A stretch of DNA of 64,000 nt, taken from positions 1 to 64,000 of the forward strand of contig JAQGDQ010000138.1 in assembly GCA_030141605.1 (NCBI GenBank). Direction: 5' to 3'. Each line of letters starts with the position of its first letter. Positions within the stretch are counted from its first letter, which is position 1. This DNA is from Tubiluchus corallicola. Lineage: Eukaryota; Priapulida; Priapulimorpha; Priapulimorphida; Tubiluchidae. The notes below the pieces were generated by a model. The model had not been told where the DNA came from and did not search any database. It saw only the letters and a program-made list of their open reading frames with translations. Below, piece by piece: positions 1-49,169 of the stretch. The position numbers and the translations under genes are program-made.

Positions 1-2338
1 AAGGAAAACCGGGCTCAATCTTAAACTGTATGGCAAAACAATCTACTCTGTAAAATGTTGAAAGAAAACGTACTGTTTTTTAAAGAATGGCGTACATGAA
101 AGAATTCTTACCACATAAAAGTAATTTCGCGTTTGCTCAACTAATTTTCGCTGTTACATGCACTTCGCGGTTCGCTAGTTAGACGGGCAGTAGCGCCTGC
201 GTTTCAGAAACAACACCTTGCACAAAACAGGTGCTGTACCTCTTAGTTCAGATGTGTATACGTTCGACAGCTAATGCGTGAGCACAGATGTAAAGTTGAA
301 ATTTAAATTTTTATCTTAAAACTTGTCGAGTTTTAGTTAAATACACTGAATCTCTTATAGTGGTGCTGTACTCCAATTTTTGCTTTTGCAAACACGTGCA
401 ACACTCTCATGGAAAGTTTTTTCTGTTGAAAATTATGTTGGTTTGTGATGCCATCAATAATTGGGTTCGCCCACCGTTAACTGAAATTTTAATCTGTTGA
501 TTATTTTTCAGAAACGCTTTTGCACTATTATTAATATTAATTTATATACTTTTTGCCGTACTTGAAAATGGGGTAGTATGTGAAAAATCATCCTCTCTTC
601 CTTTAATGATTTTACTATCACCGCTATTACTTAGCACCGTTTTGCACTACGTTTCGTAAATCGATTGCAAGTAATGCCAACGATATACTGGATGTCTCAT
701 GTGGGCATACGTTTTCACAATAATTTGTAAAATGTTTATCTTAGTTTTTTTGTGAAGAACATGAATTAAGAAACCTTCCTCTATTTCTGGAATCCCGAAT
801 TAACATTATTTTCCGCTTGTCAGTTTTTAATGCAATAGTATAGTATTAGGTCAGAATAAAATTTGCAGCTGCTGATAGCTTTGAAAACATACTGGGAGTT
901 TCATAATGAAAACATGAAACTCGTTCACATTAACCTTTGATTAACGCACATTCTTAGTTTGCTGCTTAGTCAAATGTGCAGACCATACAAAATTCATCTT
1001 AAAAATTGTGTACACAGCTATGTACTAAGTACAGTACATAGATATAGAACTACGGTTGAAAATTTTCATAAAGAAACAAAAGTAAATTGCAGAATTGCAC
1101 ATACCGTTATCGATATTATTTTTGTGACAAAATAAAATGTGTTGCCTTGTATTAAAGCTAAGTATTCGTCCTTTTTTAGATTTTTGCAGTTGCTTGATAT
1201 AAATAGATCGTTAATAAATATTGATAGAACGCTATGCCATAACAAGTGGCTCCTAAACCTTACGCAGCTACAGCAAATGACTAAACGTTGATCGTACACG
1301 TTTAAGTCGTGACGTAAAAAACCCTTCGCCCGTCATTATTATTACCAGTTGGTCATAATAATTTACCCATTCCAGCAAAATTGAGTTTCAGATTATAATC
1401 TCGCATGAGATGACAACTAATCATCCTCTCCAGTTTCCACCCTTTCCAAGCTCAATATACGGAATCTTTCTCAATCTAATGCGGTTCAAATCCACCATTA
1501 AGTACATGATAATCAAATGTGCTTGGTTACAACCGTAAATGATTAAATCAGACCAATGATTTATTTTTCAAACAAATTCTCAAGAGCTGTTACAATAGGA
1601 GATTTAAAGGCGTTTCGTGTGCACAGTTACTGCGAAACGTATAAAATCAGCTTTTGCTATTGCATCGTAATTATTGAAATTTATAACATTATTAACAATA
1701 TTTTTAATATAGTTGTTGAGCGTTTTTAAAATGTGATGCACTAATTAAAACTAATTGAGCAAATAAATTATCAGCATCTTCACATTCACAGCATACTGTC
1801 TCTATGTAAAATAATCAGAGCAAAGCGCAATTTACAATTCATTATTATTCGAATATAATAATATTATAGTAAAATTACTGCAATTTTATACCCATACGTA
1901 AAAGGACAGTAATTCTCATAAAAATCGTATACAATGCACTGCAAATATTAAAAGTTTACATGTACACTACGTACAAATGTGAACAATTTAATATAGATGC
2001 AGCACTACATTAAAATTGTAGATACACAGCATTCATTGCTATATATATACTATATTACTGCTAAAAATAACAAACTAAAACTTCTAAACAAACACATCGG
2101 AAACAGTAAACATTCCTGTGTTCGGAATTTTACTTGAAGAGCAAATTAGAACGACTTATCGTCACGTGTAGAAAAATGTTGCAGAATTGAAATTTTCACC
2201 TAAACAAGCTCTGTTAAAACCTGCTTCATTTTTGCAAAGTAAAAACTACAAGTGTAAGAGCAACTACTGACATTTTCTGAAGTCTGCTTCTTTTAAGAAC
2301 TTACAAAGCAACCAGTCATTAAGACAACAACTGAGTGT
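1..2338. other. 3' flank of the RTK gene, no gene recognised
   Basis: AT-rich sequence with short chance ORFs only. The 3' UTR and poly(A) site of the minus-strand gene must lie here. Several TTTATT (AATAAA on the minus strand) occur, so I cannot choose the cleavage site. Confidence 0.5.
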
Positions 2339-41378
<39,040 letters not shown>

Positions 41379-41434
41379 TGAAACGTGTATGTAGAGTATA
41401 ATTAGTAAGCAGATATCATGCCAGCGGGCACTAT
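41379..41434 (-). promoter_or_regulatory. Probable 5' UTR part of exon 1 with a short upstream ORF
   Basis: Upstream of the start codon an acceptor (ttttcgttatag) ends at 41435, so this part is probably spliced 5' leader. It contains an out-of-frame ATG followed after five codons by TAA (ATGATATCTGCTTACTAA), a possible upstream ORF. The promoter itself is not located; it should lie at higher coordinates. Confidence 0.4.
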
Positions 41435-41436
41435 CT

Positions 41437-42403
41437 ATAACGAAAAAAAACATTAACACACTATTATCCATACGGCCATAAAAATGATTAAGTGAACTAT
41501 ATTCAATATGCAGCTTGACACTGTTGTCAACTGTTATTCTTTATCTAAAGATGGTATATGTATGTATGTAGAGTACAATTATTAGACAGTGTGTTCCAGA
41601 AGAAACAGTGTAGTAGAAACATGGTGATATGCTGAAATATCCTGATCAAATCACAATGAAATGCAGTAATTTAGTGAGAGATTATATTAACTAATTTCTG
41701 AAGTTGTGCACTGATAACTGACTATATTGCCTCTCATGAAAAATACACTTAACCTCGTTAGGTTGGATGCTTTGAAAAATATGCTATATTGACTTTAATG
41801 AACACAGGCTTCTGCAATATAGCCCAATAACGATGCAAACATGCTCTCTAGTTATCCTACCATATAAGTTGGTTTTTCACATTCCAGTAATATCCGTTTC
41901 GACTGTATTGCTTCTTCTGAAACACCCTGCACATGCTCAATAAAGTGATATCCATATTATAGCTAATTCAACGTTAGTTAAGTCGTAATTCTAAAATTTG
42001 CGTACGGGGTAAATTTGCACAAATATTAAACTGCGCAAAGAACACCGCACGGTGACAAACAATTTCGCATAGAATAGCCTTTAACTGAAGATGTATCATT
42101 AAGTCAACATGTCAGTTAAGTTACTGTCGCAGGATTGCATTGAATTTTAATTAAGAAGCGTTAGAACGTTTCTACTTTCGAGTAAATGTTTGAATAGCTT
42201 CTTGCGAGCAGAGTGTCACAACCACTTTTAAAATAGTGGGAAGGGGACTAGCTGAGTGATTACGATGTGCTTCTTGACGACAAAGTTAAGCTGGCCTACC
42301 TGGCCGGCAAATGGATGGATGACTGCGGGAAAAAACTGGCTCTGGAGCGTCGTGATGTTTAATTTGTTTCTTTCAGGGGAAGATGTGCAGGCGGCGCTGA
42401 GAC
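41437..42403. other. Upstream flank of RTK exon 1
   Basis: The promoter and a noncoding first exon would be expected in or beyond this stretch. I see no unambiguous core promoter or donor site that I can pair with the acceptor at 41435. Confidence 0.35.
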
Positions 42404-42565
42404 ACTACCACCTAGACACTAAGACATAGACATTACGACTGGTTTTACTACGACCTAGACACTAAGACATAGACATTACGACTGATCTTACTACGACCTA
42501 GACATTAAGACATAAACATTACGACTGGAATTACTGCGACCTAGACACTAATACGACCTTTCCAG
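42404..42565. repeat. 43-bp tandem repeat
   Basis: The word CCTAGACACTAAGACATAGA recurs with an exact 43-bp period at 42411, 42454 and 42497, with a partial fourth unit at 42540. The copies differ by a few substitutions. Confidence 0.92.
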
Positions 42566-42989
42566 ACACTAGACACTATGCTAATATCCATTTATCAGGT
42601 AGTCCTTGACAATGAGTAATGCTGTACTGTGGCAACCATCAAAGTTAATAACCCAGCGCCAAGTACTGGATACCCGGGCTAAGCTTACAATGTGTCGATC
42701 TGCAAGAAACTCTGTTATCATTCCTCAACATTATTTGTCCTTATCAGTCGAGAAGTCTATACGTTGATTCTTTTTGCATATTTGCTTATGTTAAGGTGTT
42801 GTTAAATTTCTGTTGGCTTTTCTTACAATAGAGGAGTATACAGAGAGAAGCAGGAACTTTCACAATTTGTGCATTGAGTTCTGAAACGCCTTTAGTACTT
42901 GTGTAGTTTTTCTTACTTGTCTGGCGATTTTTTCACACGTGTGATAGAGTTCCTCTTCATTATAATTGCTACCTGCAGCAAGATTTCCT

Positions 42990-43310
42990 GACCAAATCTA
43001 TGGTTTCTCAATAGTTGACATTTATACTGAAGGATTGCAGTTCTTTCTTTAGTATATCCTTGAACTTCAAGTGGCAGTTTGGTTGTTGTTCATTTAGTTC
43101 TTCATAGAACAGACGTTTGGCAATTCTGTCGTCGGGCAACCTGTCTCACGCAGGTGGTGGTGTTATGTCATCTACAACGGGGAGATCTTTTTTAGTATCG
43201 AATACTTCCGAGTTGGTATCATGTTTCTTCCATGATATGCCGAGGTTTTTATCAAGATTCATTTGGTAGTATGAATCAAGCTTTTGGGTCTGATAGGAAT
43301 ATTGTGTGCC
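42990..43310 (-). pseudogene. LINE C-terminal fragment
   Basis: Minus-strand translation gives NLDKNLGISWKKHDTNSEVF, then after a frame change RLPDDRIAKRLFYEELNEQQ and FKDILKKELQSFSI. This matches the very common LINE ORF2 end of the form LGI.W.D..TN.EVL ... RMPD.R.PK.LFYGEL..G.R ... KD.LK. A short, 5'-truncated relic. Confidence 0.72.
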
Positions 43311-44238
43311 TTTTGATTCCATAGGGAAAGATGCTAAGGACACGTGCTTTATATACATTCATGCTGGCTCTGATCCTGAGTTTGTTGTTTTACCAGGCTC
43401 TGCTTTTCGTTTTGGTCATAATAGGCCTTACTAGTTCCGTTACTGAGCTCTTGGTTCAGGTTAAGATTGCTCGTTATTGTCGATCAGAGGTACTGAAACG
43501 TTTAAACGACATCAAAGTCCATTTAGAATAGCCCTGCGTAGCAAATAATTTATTGGTAACGATTAAACGTTTCTGCTACAATTCACGTGTAGTAGATTGT
43601 ACTATTTATTTTCTATAGTACTATAGTATTGTCTATTGTACTAGTAACTAGTAACTTTCAAACAATTACTGCTGCAGTGCGAATACAGTTTAAGTAAACA
43701 ACTTTCAAAGTGAATGCAGTTTTGCAAAACATTTCAGTGCGCTTACAGTCTAAGTGAACTGTTTTAATGCTTTAATTAAGCCATTTTAGAATGCACGCTC
43801 AAGTGCACAAATTTACTGCGAACAGGATTCCACTTCGTCGCACAATAATAAAAGCAATAATTGTTCACGTAGATTTGCCAATCGTTTTAAATAACAAAAC
43901 TTCAAAAAAGCGATCTCAAAAAAGAAGCCAAGCGTCCAACTATTATGATTTATTCAGAGAATTGTCAGATAATCAGGCTATAACAATCTTTCCATAAAAA
44001 TAGGTTGAGCTGAAATCACTATGAAATGCGCAATTCTATTTTCGTTCAAATAATTCTTTTCTCCCAAAATGAGTAAAAGATGAACAAATAATCAAAGTAA
44101 ATTTGGCTTGTGAGCTTGTCCATTATGTCCAGCGATTAATACTTTCCAAGGCAAAAGCGTTTTCAAACACTAACACCTTCTGTTTGTCTGCCTGTCCGTC
44201 TTCAATTCATCCACCTACCTACTAGATGCGGCTGTCCC

Positions 44239-44791
44239 TTAAAGGAAAACCGGATGATTGTGTAAGCATTAGTTCAGAATAAAGAATGCTCTAAAATATT
44301 GACAACTACAATAGCTTTTTTAAATCAAAGCTTAGATTAAATCATAATTACCTCGGATAATCAAATTTCGTTAAACTTTCAAAGCTACGTGCGGCTCAGT
44401 GAATCTACTAAGATTGGCAGCGGCGCCTTTTTGTCACATTCACGTGGCCGACAAATAGAAGGCGGTACCATGATTAGCATGATCATGAACTGCAGTGTTA
44501 GTTTCTGACGTCATATGATGTAAGGCCCATTTGTGACATCATGCGTTTAAACAGTACTGTAACACTTACGCAAATGTGCTTGATGGGCAAGGGAAGGCGC
44601 CTGCCGTTGCACAAACTCTGATTAGTTTCTGACGTAAGCAATAGCTGTGTTCGGTTGTCGTTAATTAACTTTCTAAGCTAATTATTCAAATATAAGGAAC
44701 AATTGTTAATTTTTATAGGCAAGTAAATGTATATTTTGGACAGTAAATTAAAATGAGATTGAGTCTAAACAATCGTCAGGACTTCCTTTAA
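44239..44791. mobile_element. TTAA-bounded MITE, second family, copy 1 (553 bp)
   Basis: It begins TTAAAGGAAAACCGGATGAT and ends in the inverse of TTAAAGGAAGTCCTGACGAT, about 18 of 22 terminal bases matching. There is no ORF. It is about 90% alike to copy 2 by eye, from GAAAACC through GTCACATTC.CGTG, TTAGTTTCTGACGT and ATTTTGGACAGTAAATTAAA. It shares the TTAAAGGAAA tips with the family at 9.2 and 60.2 kb. Confidence 0.82.
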
Positions 44792-45564
44792 CAAATGATC
44801 AACTTTGAGCTGCAAGATAGGCTTAAAGGTGGAAATATGAAGCCACTTTCACGTCAGAATAATTGATGGGCACAACTAGATATGCAGCCTGCAATCGGAT
44901 CATCATAATTGCTGATGTTGATATTACAGAGCTCATGCAACTTTCGACTGTCTCAGGCAATATTCGACTATCTCCAGTTTCCTTCTAATCTTGAGCTTCT
45001 AACTTCTAACGTTGATAATTTAGAAAATTGGTGGCCTTTCTAGTGTATTTCCGATTAATTATTTTTCTTTAATTACATTGTTCTTTGCCGAGTCGCAGTG
45101 TGCAATCTCGCATTCGTTCACAAAGCGCGTTTAATTTGATACGTGATGGATTTAGATGAAGCCTCGTGGAAAAATAAAATGAAATGAATCAGAATTAATA
45201 ATCTTCACGCTCGAAAAGTTACGAGTTTAAAACATAATTGACTGAATGGCGTGTTTAGTGGAATAATTTTAGGAAAATAATTACACAGGCAGTTTTCTAG
45301 CTGACCCTAAAATGCTTAAATGGACTAATTAATATGATAATAAGGACAGCGTTAATGGCGAGCATTTTTTTGGCCTAGGGTTTACCGATTTTAAGACCGA
45401 TTTCAGACTACACATTTTCAGACACACATTAAGATACGCTCACGTTAATTAAGAATTAAAATTACATCTATTTGATAGTGCAGTTACATCTGATTACAAA
45501 ATAACGTGAAAACGCAAACATCACAAACAGTATTAGCGTGTGCGTTAATAAAGGTATTTCAGTT

Positions 45565-46396
45565 TCAAGGAAAACCAGATGATTGTGTAAACATTAATTC
45601 AGAAAAAACACTCTAAAGTATTGAAAACTACAATAGCTTTTTGTAAATCAAAGCTTAGATTAAATAATAATTACCTCGGATACTCAAATTTCGTTAAACT
45701 TTCAAAGCTACGCACGGCTCGGTGAATCTAGTAAGATTGGAAGGGGCGCTTTTTTGTCACATTCGCGTGACCGACAAATAGAAGGCGGTACCGTGGATAA
45801 GCATAATCATGAACTTTCGCGTTAGTTTCTGACGTCATAATTATGATGCAGAGCCCATTTTCGTGACATCATGCGTTTAAACAGTACTGTAACACTTATG
45901 CAAATGTTATAAGATTTATCTACAATTTCGGTAGTTTTCGCGAATAAATATCCTAAGTTCATAGCTCTTCAACAAGCCATAGAACCAGCTAAAAAACCTG
46001 CAGGAGGACAAATGTTAACATATTTAGATTTTGCACAGAAAGGTTTAAACACTTCAGCATTGATCCTTAGAAATAAATGTACTAGGGGCATTGCGGCGAG
46101 CAGGGAGTCCCGGCATAGGGAGGTGAGCAGAATCATGTCACTGGACGTGTGATTCATTGGATGATGATGATGATATGCAAATGTGCTTGATGAGAGCAAG
46201 GGAGATGCCTGCCATTGCACAATCTGTGTTTAGTTTCTGACGTAAACAATAGCTGTGTTCGGTTGCCGTTAATTAACTTTCTAAGCTAATTATTCAAATA
46301 TAAAGAACAATTGTTATCTTCTGTGGGCAAGAAAATGTATATTTTGGACAGTAAATTAAAATGAGATTGAGTCTAGACAATCCGGTCTTCCTTTAA
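45565..46396. mobile_element. TTAA-bounded MITE, second family, copy 2, interrupted
   Basis: The same element as 44239-44791 in the same orientation, but split by a 267-bp insertion. Its left tip is eroded (TCAAGG instead of TTAAAGG); the right end CTTCCTTTAA is kept. Copy 1 shows the uninterrupted state. Confidence 0.85.
45907..46173 (+). mobile_element. 5'-truncated retroposon inside the MITE, with 10-bp target duplication
   Basis: It is flanked by TATGCAAATG on both sides (45897-45906 and 46174-46183); the uninterrupted MITE copy has this site once. The 3' end is ATTGG(ATG)n, a simple-repeat tail typical of LINEs, and just before it an open frame reads ASRESRHREVSRIMSLDV then stop. It is therefore probably the 3' end of a LINE or a derived SINE. 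Confidence 0.8.
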
Positions 46397-46522
46397 CATT
46401 ATTATGATCGCTGAGATTATATTAAAATGTGTTTATTTGCGTTTGAAGCCTTCGTGGTTCACGGCAACTAGATAGACGCTAAGTCAAAAACCTTAGCCCC
46501 AAAATAGAGGGAACATAGAATG

Positions 46523-46560
46523 TTTATTCGCGAAAACTACCGAAACTGTAGATAACTCTA
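46523..46560 (-). repeat. Inverted partial copy of the start of the retroposon
   Basis: The inverse of this stretch (CTACAGTTTCGGTAGTTTTC) matches 45918-45955 inside the retroposon. It lies just past the MITE's right end, so it came by a separate event. Confidence 0.65.
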
Positions 46561-48505
46561 AAATTTGCTGCTGTTGTTTCATTGCCATAGACACAGTGAT
46601 ATATTTTTAACAACAGCGGAGAGAAGTGTTCAGTTTGCCTAGGTTTTGTTTTCTAATGACGTATGTAATGATGTAGAGATCTACAGGAAACAAACAAACA
46701 AACTACATTGAACTGGCTTTCATTATAACATAAAGAGCCTGCGTTTGATTCCTTCAAGCAGCTTAAAGCACAACAAAAACCCTCCACTTACGTACAGCTT
46801 TAAAAATTCGTCTTGAAATTTTTATACCACTTGCATGTTACCTTTTTGCATACAGGGCTTGCGTCGGCAGTAACGCTGTATAAAAAGTGTTAATTCAAAC
46901 TCCCGCGATGACCGTTAGATGCAGCTATTTTTACGATAAGTCATTTGAAACAAGTTTCGATAACACTGAGTAAAGTTTGAAAAAATAATCAGAGCATTCG
47001 TAGCGCACACGTAACTAACTAAATAAAATTTAAAATTACTGTATCTTGTCAATAAGATTAAAAATACGTTTTTGGTTAGTGAGTGGTGCACATTGGAAGT
47101 GAGTCAATGACATATTGCCAATTAGCGAAAGCATTTTAAATAACCAATCATTTTCTTTTTTTAATTACACAAGTCTTTCAAGCAGGTAAGCATAATATAG
47201 CAGCTAAATAATATAACTTTGCATGGAAAGTTTTTGGAACATGGTTGAACATTTCCTTTTGTTCCCCTGATTAAATTTCTGCGTACGTCATGTAATGGTC
47301 TGAACAGTATTGAAAAGTACGAACAGTATTAAAATGAAAACAAACAAAAAATCCGATATAAACGATATACGTATAAAATTGCTACAAAGTAATATAATTT
47401 TTAAGCGATTTTTCTGAAACCTACTTCAGGTACCCTTTTAAAGTCTTCTTTCCTTGCTAAACTTACCTAACGTCCGAACAGGGTTCTGAAATTGATAGGT
47501 CACCTTCACTTACTTCAACTGTCCAAGGAAATTAAACCAATAAATGCAGCAAAATAAAAGCACGAAAATATATTCACATTGGAACGCATACAAAAAATTG
47601 CTTGCACATACAATGCAAGTTGCACTGTACTAATAATTCTACAGTTTCGACACAATCCTGCCTGTGACAGGTGAAAAGAATTTCTTTTTAGCACGATGTC
47701 CTGCGCTCACAACGTGTCAATTGTTTATCCCATTTGGCAGCAACTTTCTCTTTCTCATCCTTATAAACCCGTTCAGTTATTCTCTTGTTAGCAGCTCGTT
47801 AAGTGCTAAAACGAATGAAACGTTGAAACGCGCTTAGGTTCTTTTGAAAGGTGTACAATAACGAGCAGGAAATATCTGATTTCTCGAATGTCAGAATACA
47901 AATGATATTAACACGTTTTCCATGCCAACTGAAATCAAAACGTTTCCCCCTCCCAAAAAAGTAGTTCATTTCATAGCCGTGCGGACTGATTTTTCCAAGG
48001 GGAGGGGGGGTGAAAAATCACCTGTCTGAAAAATACGGCGCCAACTTCGAGTCGGGAGTTATCTCACCTTACCACATGATTAAAAAAAATGCCCGGATTT
48101 CGGGCACTTCCTTTGGCGTCATCGAGAAATTTAGAAATTTTGTTTTATGAAAAATATTATTTATTTTTCCATCATTTGGCTGGTGCCCAAGCAGCTCGTA
48201 CGCCTATGGTTCATTTCGAAACACATGACCAGATACATCCATCTCAAATAATATATTTGTTGAAAATAACGAAAAACTAGTCGGGATTGCGAACCGTTGG
48301 GTTATTCGTCATTGATTTTTTTTTCTGCTCAAATGCCTGGATATGGCATTTTGAACGTCATTCATTGATGTCATAAATCCGTTTTTTGTGAATATGTCAT
48401 TTACACCACCTTTTACCGTTGCTATTGAATCCGCTTTCTTTGCACAGATTTAGAGTACAGAGTAACTCTATTGTATAAGTAATTAGACTGGTTATTTAAC
48501 AAAAA
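46561..48505. other. No feature recognised
   Basis: AT-rich DNA with only short chance ORFs. Confidence 0.45.
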
Positions 48506-48509
48506 CATG

Positions 48510-48702
48510 GCATTATATAACAAATCACAAAATTCGTTGTTATGTAAGATTTTTGTACGTCACGATACAATTCGTCATTATGTAAGATTTTTGTGCGTCA
48601 CGATACAACAATCAATACGTTTATGTAACAATTACGCAAAAATTGCTACTTAATGATTGTTACATAATGACAAATTTTATGATTAGTTACATAACAAGCT
48701 TC
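48510..48702. mobile_element. Hairpin MITE with internal 38-bp duplication
   Basis: The left end (TTATATAACAAATCACAAAA) and the inverse of the right end (TTATGTAACTAATCATAAAA) match over about 39 bp. Inside, a 38-bp unit (TATGTAAGATTTTTGTACGT..) occurs twice in tandem (48533-48608). No ORF. Confidence 0.6.
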
Positions 48703-48704
48703 AC

Positions 48705-48711
<7 letters not shown>

Positions 48712-48738
<27 letters not shown>
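48712..48738. repeat. (CA)n microsatellite
   Basis: About 13 CA units, ending in TATATA, at the truncated edge of a LINE fragment. Confidence 0.9.
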
Positions 48739-48739
<1 letters not shown>

Positions 48740-48743
<4 letters not shown>

Positions 48744-49169
48744 GGTCACACCTACACGGTTCACCAAAGTTTTGAATCAGAATTTTATCGCTATTGGTAC
48801 AGGGTTTAAGCCATGTTTCGCTCAGTGCGAATCCGCTAATTCAGTTAATTCTTCAAGTTTTGAGTTAGAGTTGTTAGTTTGTAGACTCTGGACATTGGCA
48901 TGTACAAGTGAAAGGTTGCCCCTTAGTGGGCCAAGATTCAACTCAACGTCGCATGATAATAGGATCAATAAACTTACAGTAAACTGGGACTTACATGTAC
49001 AAATAATCAATAAAGTAGCAATGTAAAAAACGAATGAAACAGGTAAGCTTGCCCGCAACATAGTAGTCATGTTAGGAATTAGTTTTACATCAAATGTCAT
49101 TTGTGCAAAAAAACTTACATCTAGTTTACTAAAATTATTAAAACGACATAAATGCATGATTTGAAACAT
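48740..49169 (-). pseudogene. LINE 5' fragment: degenerate 2A-like motif and start of the endonuclease
   Basis: The frame from 49169 down contains LLILLSCDVELNLGP (48927-48971), which resembles the 2A-like motif DxExNPGP found at the N-terminus of some animal CR1-type LINEs, here with the conserved Pro changed to Leu. It is followed by SLVHANVQSLQ, the start of an APE-type endonuclease, and after a frame break by LSETWLKP, the ETWL catalytic block. The fragment then stops at (CA)n. It is dead: frameshifted and truncated. Confidence 0.78.

Noticed and set aside
44239-46396. The two 550-bp direct repeats as LTRs of one retrotransposon
   Set aside because: They carry inverted, not TG..CA, termini, and the 770 bp between them has no gag-pol text.
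48742-49026. 94-codon plus-strand ORF
   Set aside because: Antisense shadow of the LINE endonuclease fragment on the minus strand.
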